64,000 bases of DNA from Ruegeria arenilitoris (GCF_042675705.1 NZ_JBHTJJ010000002.1); one strand, 5' to 3'; counted from the stretch's first letter, positions 26,524 through 35,935 are shown. A program made the numbers and translations. The notes: generated from the letters alone by a model not told the origin.

Positions 26524-27960
26524 ATGACCACCATCTATCCTGTCATTCTGTGCGGCGGCTCCGGAACCCGGCTTTGGCCGCTGTCCCGAAAAAGCTATCC
26601 CAAACAGTTCGTGCCTCTGGTCGGAAGCAGCAGCCTGTTGCAGAACTGTGCGGACAGGATGCGAGGGTCCAAGGACGCACCGTACGCCAAGCCCCTGATA
26701 CTCACCAATGAATCGTTCCGCTTCATCGTCACCGAGCAGCTTACTGCCATTGGTGTCGACCCCGGTCCGATCCTCATTGAACCTGAGGGCCGCAACACGG
26801 CTCCGGCGGTCTTGGCCGCCGCGCTTTACCTGTCCAAGGTAGACCCGGATGCTTTGATGCTGGTGGCGCCGTCCGATCACGTCGTTCCCGACAAATCCGC
26901 GTTCCACGCGGCGGTTTCGCAAGGTGTGACCGCCATCGAGAGGGACCGCCATCTGGTGACGTTCGGAATCACTCCGGACCGGCCGGAAACCGGATATGGA
27001 TATCTGAAGCTCAGCGCTGCGCCCGACGCGACAGGTGCTGCGGTCGCATTGGACCATTTCGTTGAAAAGCCCGATCTGGATCGAGCCAAAGCCATGATTT
27101 CCGATGGCAGTTACCTGTGGAATTCCGGCATTTTCCTGTTTGCGGTGCGCGACATCATCGCTGCGTTCCAGGATCATGCACCCAACCTGTTGCCGCCGGT
27201 ACAGACTGCAGTCGAGGACGCGAAGGCCGATCTTGGCTTTCTGCGACTGGACGCATTGGCCTGGGAGAAAGTCGAAGACATTTCGATCGACTACGCGGTC
27301 ATGGAACGGGCCAAAAACCTGAGTGTTGTTCCCTATGCCGCCGGCTGGTCGGATGTCGGCAGCTGGTCGGCCGTCCAGGAACTGAGCAGCCCCGACGAAA
27401 ACGGCGTTGCGACCACCGGTGAGGTGACGACGATCGACTGTAACAACGTGTTGATCCGGTCCGAGTCAGCCTCACAAGAAGTCGTGGCCATGGGGCTCGA
27501 GAACATGATCGCTGTGGCCATGCCGGATGCCGTTCTGGTGGCCAGCATGGACAAGGCACAGGACGTCAAACAAGCCGTGGCTGCCCTGAAGGCCAAAGGG
27601 GCACCGCAAGCCGAAGCTCTGCCGGTCGACCATCGCCCCTGGGGCTGGTTCGAGAGCTTGGTCGTGGGCGAACGATTCCAGGTCAAACGGATCCACGTAA
27701 ACCCCGGCGCGGCCCTGAGCCTGCAATCCCACCACCACAGGTCCGAGCATTGGATCGTCGTGGAAGGTACCGCCAAGGTCACGATCGATGACGAGGTTCG
27801 TCTGGTCAGCGAAAACCAGTCTGTCTACATCCCCCTTGGCGCGGTTCACCGCATGGAAAACCCCGGCAAGGTGCCTATGGTCCTGATCGAGGTTCAGACC
27901 GGCGCCTACCTGGGAGAGGACGATATTATCCGATACGAGGATGTCTACGCCCGCAACTGA
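26524..27960 (+). CDS. manC: Mannose-1-phosphate guanylyltransferase / mannose-6-phosphate isomerase
   Basis: Bifunctional type II enzyme (AlgA/CpsB/ManC family), 478 residues. The guanylyltransferase half opens with ILCGGSGTRLWPLSRKSYPKQ and carries HFVEKP at about residue 180. The C-terminal cupin half, from about 365, holds the zinc-binding stretch SHHHRSEHW and makes the isomerase. It produces GDP-mannose, substrate of Gmd (30314-31438), linking it to GDP-fucose synthesis. It is 72 bases after galU and is followed by a strong terminator. Confidence 0.92.
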   Translation: MTTIYPVILCGGSGTRLWPLSRKSYPKQFVPLVGSSSLLQNCADRMRGSKDAPYAKPLILTNESFRFIVTEQLTAIGVDPGPILIEPEGRNTAPAVLAAALYLSKVDPDALMLVAPSDHVVPDKSAFHAAVSQGVTAIERDRHLVTFGITPDRPETGYGYLKLSAAPDATGAAVALDHFVEKPDLDRAKAMISDGSYLWNSGIFLFAVRDIIAAFQDHAPNLLPPVQTAVEDAKADLGFLRLDALAWEKVEDISIDYAVMERAKNLSVVPYAAGWSDVGSWSAVQELSSPDENGVATTGEVTTIDCNNVLIRSESASQEVVAMGLENMIAVAMPDAVLVASMDKAQDVKQAVAALKAKGAPQAEALPVDHRPWGWFESLVVGERFQVKRIHVNPGAALSLQSHHHRSEHWIVVEGTAKVTIDDEVRLVSENQSVYIPLGAVHRMENPGKVPMVLIEVQTGAYLGEDDIIRYEDVYARN

Positions 27961-28056
27961 TCGTGGCTGAACACCGCGGCTCTGATCGCTAACGGTCCAC
28001 GCTTTGGGCGTACAGAATAGAATCAGCTGGTCGACCTCCGTCGTAAAACCATACAC

Positions 28057-28090
28057 AGCCGCCCCAAAAGGGCGGCTTTGTTTCGTTTTT
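28057..28090 (+). terminator. Intrinsic terminator after manC
   Basis: AGCCGCCC and GGGCGGCT form an 8-base-pair stem around CAAAA, followed by TTTGTTTCGTTTTT. Classic rho-independent shape, 97 bases after the manC stop. An A-containing stretch on the left side could give weaker activity on the other strand. It separates the nucleotide-sugar genes from the DUF2793 gene. Confidence 0.88.
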
Positions 28091-28215
28091 GGAAATCCAT
28101 AAGTAACCAAATCCTTTTTGTGCCGTTCGCACGTGAAAGCGGGGATTCATCCCATCCGCGGCAGGGTGGCGCGCAGCGAATTCCGTAAATCGATGGCCCA
28201 AGGAGGTTCCCGCCC

Positions 28216-29292
28216 GTGTCCCAAAACACCCCCCGTTTGAATCTGCCGTTTCTGCACCCCTCACAGGCGCAAAAACACGTCACCCACAACGAGGCGCTGC
28301 GGCAGCTGGACCTGATCGTGCAGCTGAGTGTTGTGGCTCTGGAAGAAACCATTCCGCCTGCGGCACCAGATCAAGGTGCCATCTACGGCTTGGGGGCCAG
28401 CCCGACAGGCGCCTGGGCGGGCAACGCTGGGCAGCTCGCAGCATGGTTGGACAATGCTTGGGTCTTTGTCACTCCGGCAAACGGATGGCGCGTTTGGGAC
28501 CAAGCCAGCGCCGCGCTCAAGGTCTGGGAAAACGGGGGATGGATCGATCCTCCGGTCAATACAGCGAACCTTGCCGGGGTCGGGGTCGCTACCGGATACG
28601 ATTCGACCAACCGCCTTTCGGTACGGGGCCCAGCCACATTGCTGAGCCATGACGGAAGCGGCCACCAGTTGAAGATCAACAAGGCGAGCGCGACTGACAC
28701 CGCCTCACTCCTGTTTCAGTCCAACTGGACCGGTCACGCCGAGATGGGCCTTGCGGGCAATACCGATTTTTCGATCAAGGTTTCACCTGACGGCGGCTCT
28801 TGGACCGAGGCGGTGCGCGTAGATGCCACATCGGGAACGATCAGTGGCGCGGCCATTCAAGCCAACCCTGAAGATGTAACACCCGGACGGCTGATGCGAG
28901 CCGACTACGGATATGGCCCGGGCAACCTCTTGGGTCAGGTGACGCAGTCTGGCGGGACCCCTACCGGCGCAGTGATCGAGCGCGGCGCAAATGCGAACGG
29001 CGAATTCGTTCGTTTCGCGGACGGAACTCAGATCTGCACTCTCGCGGCGAGCGCGGTGACTTGTACCGCCGGCATGGGGCCACTGTTTGCAAGCCCTCAG
29101 AATACTTGGGCTTTCCCCGCGCCTTTTGCTGCGGGCAGCACTCCGACCCTGAGCGGCAGCGGTAATGCACTGGGACGGTTCATCAGCTTCGATTTGCCGA
29201 CCGAAACGCAGGTAGCGTGGCAAGTTCTGGCGGCGGTGTCCGATCCGGCAGCGATAAGCCCGACAGTCGCAGCCATCGGCCGCTGGTTCTGA
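28216..29292 (+). CDS. DUF2793 protein, phage/GTA fibre-like
   Basis: A 358-residue protein. The N-terminal 120 residues match DUF2793: an opening LNLPFLHPSQAQKHVTHNEAL, then two repeated Gly/Ala/Trp-rich segments each ending in a W-x-V-x-D or W-ENGGW motif. The rest is low-charge, Gly/Ser/Thr-rich beta-type sequence, as in fibre shafts and tips. There is no signal peptide. The GTG start is set by an ideal AGGAGG ten bases upstream. From memory, DUF2793 proteins occur in Rhodobacterales phages and among structural proteins of their gene transfer agent. Here it stands alone between terminators inside a polysaccharide locus. Molecular role unproven. Confidence 0.75.
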   Translation: MSQNTPRLNLPFLHPSQAQKHVTHNEALRQLDLIVQLSVVALEETIPPAAPDQGAIYGLGASPTGAWAGNAGQLAAWLDNAWVFVTPANGWRVWDQASAALKVWENGGWIDPPVNTANLAGVGVATGYDSTNRLSVRGPATLLSHDGSGHQLKINKASATDTASLLFQSNWTGHAEMGLAGNTDFSIKVSPDGGSWTEAVRVDATSGTISGAAIQANPEDVTPGRLMRADYGYGPGNLLGQVTQSGGTPTGAVIERGANANGEFVRFADGTQICTLAASAVTCTAGMGPLFASPQNTWAFPAPFAAGSTPTLSGSGNALGRFISFDLPTETQVAWQVLAAVSDPAAISPTVAAIGRWF

Positions 29293-29301
29293 TCACCGAA
29301 C

Positions 29302-29325
29302 GCACCCGGTCTTTGGGCCGGGTGC
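29302..29325. terminator. Hairpin between convergent DUF2793 and fcl genes
   Basis: GCACCCGG and CCGGGTGC, 8-base-pair stem with an 8-base loop, filling the 33-base gap between the two stop codons. Placed to act in both directions. T runs are short (CTATTT on the plus side), so strength is uncertain. Confidence 0.6.
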
Positions 29326-30303
29326 CTATTTGGCTCGCAGGTCGCCGGCCGATTGATCAAGGAACCAAGCATAGGTCTCGCGGATACCATCTTCGAGACC
29401 TATGCGTGCTTTCCAGCCCATCTCGGCCAACCGAGAAACGTCCATCAGCTTGCGCTTCGTACCATCAGGCTTGGTGGTGTCCTGCGTGATCCGGCCGGAA
29501 TACCCGGTGATTTTGGCGATCAGTGCGGCCAGCTCGGCAATCGAAACGTCCTGCCCGCAGCCCACGTTTATGTGGCTCAGCATGGGTTGCGTATTCGCCT
29601 GATACACGTCCTGCGGCAAATCCATTACGAACAGCGATGCCTCGGCCATGTCATCGACATGCAGGAATTCACGCCGCGGCTTCCCAGTTCCCCAAATCAC
29701 CACTTCTTCCAGCCCGTCGCGTTTGGCTTCGTGGAAGCGGCGGATCAGTGCTGGCAGAACATGGCTGTTCTCAGGGTGGAAATTGTCGCCCGGCCCATAC
29801 AGGTTGGTCGGCATGACCGACCGGTAGTCGACCCCGTGCTGGCGGTTGTAGCTTTCGCACAGCTTGATCCCGGCGATCTTGGCAACCGCATAGGGTTCGT
29901 TCGTCGGCTCCAAAACTCCCGTCAGCAACGCGTCTTCACGCATCGGCTGCGCTGCCTCACGCGGGTAGATGCAGGAACTGCCCAGCTGCAGAAGACGCCG
30001 TACGCCAGCCGCAAAAGCCTGATGGATCACATTGCACTCGATCATCAGGTTTTCGTAAATGAAATCTGCAGGATACGTGTTGTTTGCGTGGATCCCGCCC
30101 ACCTTGGCAGCGGCCAGGATCACTACGTCTGGGCGCTCGGCCTGCATGAAGGCGCGGACGGCCGTCTGATCGGTTAGATCCAATTCGGAATGGGTTCGGG
30201 TCACCAGTTCAAGCGCCTCGCCATCGGCCTGGCGCGCCTTGAGCTGGCGCAGGATTGCGCCGCCAACCATACCACGATGTCCGGCGATGTAGATCTTGCG
30301 CAT
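29326..30303 (-). CDS. fcl: GDP-L-fucose synthase
   Basis: NADPH-dependent epimerase/reductase that turns GDP-4-keto-6-deoxymannose into GDP-L-fucose; 325 residues. NADP-binding GHRGMVGGA at residues 8-16, SSCIYP carrying the catalytic Ser, and YAVAK (Y-x3-K) in NEPYAVAKIAG. Ten bases downstream of gmd on the same strand, so the two form an operon. Length is normal for the family (about 320). Confidence 0.93.
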   Translation of the reverse strand: MRKIYIAGHRGMVGGAILRQLKARQADGEALELVTRTHSELDLTDQTAVRAFMQAERPDVVILAAAKVGGIHANNTYPADFIYENLMIECNVIHQAFAAGVRRLLQLGSSCIYPREAAQPMREDALLTGVLEPTNEPYAVAKIAGIKLCESYNRQHGVDYRSVMPTNLYGPGDNFHPENSHVLPALIRRFHEAKRDGLEEVVIWGTGKPRREFLHVDDMAEASLFVMDLPQDVYQANTQPMLSHINVGCGQDVSIAELAALIAKITGYSGRITQDTTKPDGTKRKLMDVSRLAEMGWKARIGLEDGIRETYAWFLDQSAGDLRAK

Positions 30304-30313
30304 TTCTGCCTCC

Positions 30314-31438
30314 TCAGCCGTTTTCCAGGCTGACCGGCAATTCGAACCCGTGCTCTTTCAACAAGGCGTGTCGCTTGGCGGTTTTGAGGTCTTCCAGAAC
30401 CATCTCTGCGCACATTTCCTGCACGGTCAGCTCCGGCTCCCAACCCAATTTGGCCTTGGCGTTCGACGGGTCACCCAGCAGCGTCTCCACCTCGGCTGGG
30501 CGGAAATACTGCGGGTCGATCCGCATGATCACGTCGCCGGGTTTCAGCGCTGGGGCGTTGTCGCCGTCGATCGCCGTCACCGTTGCGACCTCGTCCACAC
30601 CGAAGCCCGAAAACTCCAGGGTGAGCCCAAGCTCGGCCGCCGACCATTCGATGAATTGGCGCACAGAATACTGCTTGCCGGTGGCAATAACGAAATCCTC
30701 GGGCTTGTCCTGCTGCAGCATCATCCACTGCATCCGCACGTAATCCTTGGCATGGCCCCAATCGCGCAGGCTGTCGATATTCCCCATGTAAAGGCACTTC
30801 TCCAAGCCCTGAGCGATGTTGGCCAGACCACGCGTGATCTTACGGGTGACAAAGGTTTCGCCGCGGCGCGGGCTTTCGTGATTGAACAGGATTCCGTTGC
30901 AGGCATACATCCCGTACGCCTCACGGTAATTGACCGTGATCCAATACGAATACAGCTTGGCCACCGCGTAGGGCGAGCGGGGATAGAACGGGGTCGTTTC
31001 GCGCTGCGGAGTTTCCTGGACCAGCCCATAAAGTTCCGAAGTTGACGCCTGATAGAACCGGGTCTTGTTCTCAAGTCCCAGGAACCGGATCGCCTCAAGC
31101 AGACGCAGGGTGCCGATGGCATCGACATCCGCGGTGTATTCCGGCGACTCGAAGCTGACGGCCACGTGAGATTGGGCGCCCAGGTTGTAGACTTCGTCGG
31201 GCTGAACCTCCTGGATGATGCGGGTCAGGTTCGAGGTATCGCTCAGATCGCCGTAGTGCAGGCGCAGCTTCGGATCAGGCTCGTGGGGGTCCTGATAGAT
31301 GTGGTCGATCCGCTGGGTGTTGAACGAGGATGCCCGACGCTTGATCCCGTGAACCTCATAGCCCTTTGCCAACAGAAATTCAGCCAGGTAAGACCCGTCC
31401 TGTCCGGTAATTCCGGTGATCAGCGCTTTTTTGGTCAT
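30314..31438 (-). CDS. gmd: GDP-mannose 4,6-dehydratase
   Basis: SDR-type dehydratase, 374 residues. NADP-binding GITGQDGSYLAEFLL near the start, ASTSELYG with the catalytic Thr/Ser-Glu, and SPYAVAKLYSYW with Y-x3-K. Substrate GDP-mannose comes from ManC, and the product goes to Fcl. First gene of the gmd-fcl pair, divergent from ugd across a 161-base gap that should hold both promoters. Confidence 0.94.
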   Translation of the reverse strand: MTKKALITGITGQDGSYLAEFLLAKGYEVHGIKRRASSFNTQRIDHIYQDPHEPDPKLRLHYGDLSDTSNLTRIIQEVQPDEVYNLGAQSHVAVSFESPEYTADVDAIGTLRLLEAIRFLGLENKTRFYQASTSELYGLVQETPQRETTPFYPRSPYAVAKLYSYWITVNYREAYGMYACNGILFNHESPRRGETFVTRKITRGLANIAQGLEKCLYMGNIDSLRDWGHAKDYVRMQWMMLQQDKPEDFVIATGKQYSVRQFIEWSAAELGLTLEFSGFGVDEVATVTAIDGDNAPALKPGDVIMRIDPQYFRPAEVETLLGDPSNAKAKLGWEPELTVQEMCAEMVLEDLKTAKRHALLKEHGFELPVSLENG

Positions 31439-31599
31439 CAGTTTGTTCCACCAGTTTCATGGACGCCCATTTGTCGCCCCAAAAACAGCAAGATGTCATG
31501 GAATGCAACCCGAGGCCACTGTCAGGCATTGAAACCGGCGGAAGTTTCTCCGAATGTGTGGCCGCCCGAGGTGGCATTGGTAACAAGGGAATTTGAATA

Positions 31600-32904
31600 A
31601 TGCGTATTGCGATGATCGGCACCGGATATGTGGGTCTGGTGTCGGGTGTGTGCTTCTCGGATTTCGGCCATGACGTCATTTGCGTCGACAAGGCCGAAGC
31701 TAAGATCCAGATGCTGCAGGCCGGAAAGGTTCCGATCTACGAACCGGGGCTGGATGTTCTGATGGCCAAGAACGTGGCCGCCGGCCGGCTGAGCTTTACC
31801 ACCGATCTGGCGAATGCGGTGAAGGGCGCGGATGCCGTCTTTATCGCTGTAGGGACTCCAACCCGCCGCGGCGACGGCCATGCGGATCTGACCTATGTGA
31901 TGGCAGCGGCCGAGGAAATCGCCCATGCGATGGATGGCTACACCGTGGTGGTGACCAAATCTACGGTTCCGGTCGGGACCAACCGTAAGGTTCAGGAAGT
32001 TGTCGCAGCAGCCAACCCCAAGGCAGACTTTGATGTCGCCTCGAACCCGGAATTCCTGCGCGAAGGCGCCGCGATCGACGATTTCATGCGTCCGGACCGC
32101 GTCGTTGTAGGGGTCGAGAACGACCGCGCCGCCGAGGTGATGGCCGAAATCTACCGCCCACTTTACCTGCGCGATTTTCCGATCCTGACGACGGATCTGG
32201 AAAGCGCCGAAATGATCAAATACGCGGCAAACGCCTTTCTCGCCACCAAGATCACATTCATCAACGAAATCGCAGGCCTGTGCGAGCGGGTCGGTGGCGA
32301 CGTCAAGGAAGTCGCGCGCGGCATCGGTCTGGATGGGCGTATTGGAAACAAGTTCCTGCATGCCGGCCCCGGCTACGGCGGATCATGCTTTCCCAAGGAC
32401 ACCGCGGCGCTTGCGCGGATCGGACAGGAACATGCCTTCCCCATGCAAATCACCGAAACCGTCATGCGCGTGAATGACGAGGTCAAAAAACGCATGATCG
32501 CAAAGATCCGCGAAGCCTGCGACGACAGTTTCAACGGCAAGACCGTGGCGGTTCTTGGGGTGACGTTCAAACCCAACACCGACGACATGCGCGATGCTCC
32601 ATCACTGACCATCGTGCCCGCCCTGATCGGCGGCGGCGCCAAAGTTCGCGTGGTCGACCCTCAGGGCCGGTCCGAGGGTGAGGCTCTGCTGCCGGGTGTA
32701 GAGTGGGTCGAAGACCCGTATGCCGCAGCCAAGGACGCGGACGCAGTGGTGCTGTTGACCGAATGGAACGAGTTCCGCGCGCTGAACCTGATGCAGATGG
32801 CCGCTGAGATGAAATCTCCACGCATGGTCGACCTGCGCAACATCTATTCACGCGACAAGGTCAAGAAATCCGGTTTCGAAACCTATGTCGGGGTTGGGCG
32901 CTAA
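31600..32904 (+). CDS. ugd: UDP-glucose 6-dehydrogenase
   Basis: Oxidises UDP-glucose to UDP-glucuronate with two NAD, 434 residues. N-terminal NAD fold with GTGYVGLVSG; catalytic Cys in PGYGGSCFPKDT at about residue 265; C-terminal UDP-binding domain with VLGVTFKPNTDDMRDAPS. AAGGGA upstream of the ATG is an adequate ribosome site. With GalU it gives the activated uronic acid for an acidic surface polysaccharide. No glycosyltransferases or export genes are in this window. Confidence 0.94.
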   Translation: MRIAMIGTGYVGLVSGVCFSDFGHDVICVDKAEAKIQMLQAGKVPIYEPGLDVLMAKNVAAGRLSFTTDLANAVKGADAVFIAVGTPTRRGDGHADLTYVMAAAEEIAHAMDGYTVVVTKSTVPVGTNRKVQEVVAAANPKADFDVASNPEFLREGAAIDDFMRPDRVVVGVENDRAAEVMAEIYRPLYLRDFPILTTDLESAEMIKYAANAFLATKITFINEIAGLCERVGGDVKEVARGIGLDGRIGNKFLHAGPGYGGSCFPKDTAALARIGQEHAFPMQITETVMRVNDEVKKRMIAKIREACDDSFNGKTVAVLGVTFKPNTDDMRDAPSLTIVPALIGGGAKVRVVDPQGRSEGEALLPGVEWVEDPYAAAKDADAVVLLTEWNEFRALNLMQMAAEMKSPRMVDLRNIYSRDKVKKSGFETYVGVGR

Positions 32905-32951
32905 GCGTCCAATCCCCTGGCCTCTCCTGGCTTTTGGGTTTCGAACCCGGC

Positions 32952-33830
32952 TCAATCATAGAGTGGAACGGTGGCCTTGGCCCCAGCTGCCAGCGCCTTG
33001 CCCAGATCGCGGCGCACCTGTTCGTACAGCGCAAGCGACTCGTCAGAAAACAGGGTGACGGGCGGATCGACATGGATGAAGTTTCCCTGCCGGTCCTCTC
33101 CGCGCGCGACCATCGCGTAGTCGCGGTCCGCCACCAACTGCTTCGCATTCGGGCTGATATAGCGGATGGCCATCCCGATACGTCGATCGTCCGACCGGTT
33201 CGGACCCGAGCCATGAATGGTCAGCCCGTGGTGCAGTGACATCTGTCCGGGCGCCAGTTCGATATGGGTTTTGTCTTCCTCGGCCACTTCGACCGCAATC
33301 TCTTGCCCGCGCGACAACAGGTTGGTTTCGGAATAGGTGTCATTGTGCGGAAGTATTGGGTTCTTGTGGCTGCCCCGGACAAAATCCATGCAGCCGCTTT
33401 CCACGGTTGCCGGCGACAGGGCCAGCCAGGCCGTAACCTGATCCGGGGTCTCGCCCATCCCCCAATAGGTCAGGTCCTGATGCATGCCAACCGTCTGGAC
33501 GGTGCGCGGCTCTTTGATGAAAAACTCGGCCGACCAGATCATGATGTCCGGACCCAAGACGCCTTCGACGGCATCCAGTATACGCGGATCCATAGCCAGT
33601 CGCGCCGCCAGCGGCATGACGAGGTGTGAATTCACGCGCTTGTAGGTATTCAGCGGTAGAGGCAGATCGGCGGCCATCCAGTCGCGTTCAATCTGTTCGA
33701 GTTCCGAGCGCACCTGCGCGGCCTCGTCAGCAGACAGAATATCCAGCGGAAACAGGAAGCCGTCTTCCCAGTATTGCGCTGCTTGCGATGGGGTCAGTTT
33801 GTGCCGGGCCAGGTCTTGGATGTCGGGCAC
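32952..33830 (-). CDS. Phytanoyl-CoA dioxygenase (PhyH) family protein
   Basis: Non-haem iron, 2-oxoglutarate-dependent oxygenase, 292 residues from the GTG at 33830. The iron-binding H-x-D is in GMHQDLTYWG, and the distal His lies in SLHHGLTIHGSG, followed by the 2-oxoglutarate Arg in SDDRRIGMAIRY. The start at 33830 is favoured by AAAAGGT six bases upstream; a GTG at 33860 would add ten residues without a good site. Substrates in this family vary widely (acyl-CoA, ectoine, small secondary metabolites). It is divergent from a LysR-type regulator that probably controls it. Confidence 0.82.
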   Translation of the reverse strand: MPDIQDLARHKLTPSQAAQYWEDGFLFPLDILSADEAAQVRSELEQIERDWMAADLPLPLNTYKRVNSHLVMPLAARLAMDPRILDAVEGVLGPDIMIWSAEFFIKEPRTVQTVGMHQDLTYWGMGETPDQVTAWLALSPATVESGCMDFVRGSHKNPILPHNDTYSETNLLSRGQEIAVEVAEEDKTHIELAPGQMSLHHGLTIHGSGPNRSDDRRIGMAIRYISPNAKQLVADRDYAMVARGEDRQGNFIHVDPPVTLFSDESLALYEQVRRDLGKALAAGAKATVPLYD

Positions 33831-33936
33831 GGGTGCACCTTTTCGGATCGGTTCACGCACAGCCTAGCCGAACCGGTCTTGCGACGAGAACGCAAAGCCT
33901 TGCCTGTCAGGATAAGTTCAGCTTAGCCTGGTTGCC

Positions 33937-34827
33937 ATGTCGACCCGCATCCCCTCTCTCAACTGGCTGCGCGTTTTCGAGGCCGCGGCCCGAACCGAGA
34001 GCTTTGCCCGTGCTGCCGCCCAGCTGAACATGTCGGCCGCCGCTGTCAGCCAGCAGGTCAAGGCGCTGGAAACTCGTCTGGGGACACCGCTGTTTCATCG
34101 ACATGCCCATGCCGTCACTTTGACCGAGGCCGGGCGGGCCTATCTGCCGGTCGTGCAGCAATCGCTGGTGATGCTGGAATCGGCCACTACTGGCCTGTTC
34201 GGCCAGACCCGGGACCAACGGCTGTATGTCCAATCCGTGTTGTTGTTCGCGCAAGGGGTGCTTGCGGCCGGTCTGACCCAGTTCCAAGAATCCCATCCTC
34301 AGATCAACCTGTCCCTGACGACCGGGAACCGGATCGCCGACTTCGCCAATCGTTTTACCGACCTGCAGATCGTGTTCGGCAACCCGACGCTGTTCGGGGC
34401 CGAGGGTGACATGCTGTTGACCGAGACCCTTTTTCCCGTGGCGCCACCGGACATTGCCGAACAGATCCGCACTCCACTGGATCTGGCCCGGTTTCCGCTG
34501 ATCGAGGTTTCGACCCACAGGGCCAGCTGGCCGCATGTGTTCGAAGCCCTCAGGCTGCCGGCCGGGCAGGCCCAGTATTTCTTCGCGGACAACTCGGTGA
34601 TGGCGGCCGAGCTATCCGCGCAAGGGGTCGGGATCGCCCTGGCCCGCGCGCCCGCGTCTGACCGGATCATGCGGATGTCGGGCCTGGTGCCGTGTCTGCC
34701 GGAGGTGGCTGTGCCGGGCCGGGATGCCTACCACCTGATCTACCCATCACGGGCCACCTTGCGGCCGCCCGCGCGTGCGTTCCGCGAGTGGTTGCTGGAC
34801 TATAGCGCAGCAGCCCAGACCCGATAA
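33937..34827 (+). CDS. LysR-family transcriptional regulator (GcvA-like)
   Basis: A 296-residue regulator. The winged helix covers residues 1-65, with the recognition segment AAAQLNMSAAAVSQQVKALE; the effector-binding domain follows from about 90. The opening IPSLNWLRVFEAAARTESF resembles the GcvA/AmpR subgroup. It is divergent from the PhyH gene, with 106 bases between, the usual layout for a LysR target. Its last 28 bases overlap the 3' end of the convergent DUF1612-like gene. Confidence 0.9.
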   Translation: MSTRIPSLNWLRVFEAAARTESFARAAAQLNMSAAAVSQQVKALETRLGTPLFHRHAHAVTLTEAGRAYLPVVQQSLVMLESATTGLFGQTRDQRLYVQSVLLFAQGVLAAGLTQFQESHPQINLSLTTGNRIADFANRFTDLQIVFGNPTLFGAEGDMLLTETLFPVAPPDIAEQIRTPLDLARFPLIEVSTHRASWPHVFEALRLPAGQAQYFFADNSVMAAELSAQGVGIALARAPASDRIMRMSGLVPCLPEVAVPGRDAYHLIYPSRATLRPPARAFREWLLDYSAAAQTR

Positions 34828-35888
34828 CGGCCCTGCCCGGTCACTTCGCGGATCAACCCACGTTCGGTGAACTTGTCGAGATTGCGTTGCACGGCTGCAC
34901 GCGAGGCTTGCGTCAACTCCTCGGCCAATGGCGCGGAAACCATGGGCCATGCGGTCAGCACATCGATCAGGACCGGCGGCGTCCGCCCGCTGAGATCCGT
35001 GGTGGCCTCGCGTGCCCGGGCCTCCCACGCGCTGACGCGATCCAGATGCAGCAGCGCGGCCAAGGCTGCCTGCCCTGCCCCCCGAACCCAAGCGTTGAGT
35101 TTTTCCTCTGGCGTGCCGATGCCGCGCAGCGCCCCGGGGCCCGACAATGCCAAGGGCATGAACAGTGCCCCGCCCCGACCCATCGTGGCTGCATGCCGCG
35201 CAGCGATCACCGCTGCTTCGGTATCCTGTCCCATTCCCTGCGACAGCGCGCGCCACGCGTGAAAGGCAATGGCCGACTGCGTGACAGGGTGCAGGGCTTG
35301 TGCGCTGTCCATCACTTCGGCCAAGTCCGCGACCGCCTCTGGGACTTCGTCTATCCCCTGAGCCATCCGGTCCAGAAAGGCGGCCAGTCCCGATTGCCAG
35401 CCGCCGTCCGACGGCCCTGCGCCCGAAGTCAGTCGCCGAACCGCCCAACCCGCCCGAAACAATGCTTGCACATCGTCCCCGGTGGCTCCGATGCGCAATC
35501 CGGTCCACAGGGCAAGCCGATCAACACTGATCCGGTCACCGGTCCACCACCCCAGGTCGGATACGTCCATCAGGGCCAGCCGGTGGGTCCACCCCTTTGG
35601 ACCACTGCGCAACCGCTCGTCCAGCGCCCCGAAGGTCAAGGTCAGATCCGCCAAGCCCTGCGCCACTTCGGCCTGCGCGGCGCGCCAGTCCCGCGGGTCG
35701 AACAAAGCGCCCCGATCGGCACGCGGACCCGGCGGCAACATGTCCTCGGGCGCCGCTGCATCTTCGGGCGGCAGAAACCAAAGGTCTTCGTCGTCCGGCG
35801 GATCGACGTCATAGATACTGCGCGGCCCGTCCAGGACATCGTCCTCGTCCGGGTCCGGGTTCGTGGCCTTGGTCGTCATGGCATGCAT
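34800..35888 (-). CDS. DUF1612 / RHE_PE00001-like protein with C-terminal winged helix
   Basis: A 362-residue protein of unknown function. Residues 5-60 are acidic and Pro-rich (DPDEDD, DPPDDEDLWFLPPEDAA). The middle is mostly helical and carries a segment like the DUF1612 opening: ALDERLR followed by GW and a GDRISVDRLALWTGLR stretch. The last 50 residues look like a winged helix (SAPLAEELTQASRAAVQRNL) ending in RYRVWAA. Such proteins are frequent in rhizobia and Roseobacters, often on plasmids. The start could equally be the ATG at 35879; neither has a clear ribosome site. The assignment comes from pattern recall, so it is moderate. Confidence 0.6.
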   Translation of the reverse strand: MHAMTTKATNPDPDEDDVLDGPRSIYDVDPPDDEDLWFLPPEDAAAPEDMLPPGPRADRGALFDPRDWRAAQAEVAQGLADLTLTFGALDERLRSGPKGWTHRLALMDVSDLGWWTGDRISVDRLALWTGLRIGATGDDVQALFRAGWAVRRLTSGAGPSDGGWQSGLAAFLDRMAQGIDEVPEAVADLAEVMDSAQALHPVTQSAIAFHAWRALSQGMGQDTEAAVIAARHAATMGRGGALFMPLALSGPGALRGIGTPEEKLNAWVRGAGQAALAALLHLDRVSAWEARAREATTDLSGRTPPVLIDVLTAWPMVSAPLAEELTQASRAAVQRNLDKFTERGLIREVTGQGRYRVWAAAL

Positions 35889-35935
35889 TGTTCGGCCAAT
35901 CGCACCGGTTCACAAGAGGTTTCGCGCAAGGCGGC

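Noticed and set aside
32936..32948. GGGTT-TCG-AACCC between ugd and the PhyH gene, resembling a tRNA T-arm
   Set aside because: The gap is only 47 bases, with no room or match for the rest of a tRNA; it may at most be a weak hairpin between convergent genes.
34800..34827. Overlap of the LysR and DUF1612-like 3' ends as a sign of a wrong stop or frameshift
   Set aside because: Both proteins end naturally in their families' usual length range, and 28-base convergent overlaps are common in compact genomes.
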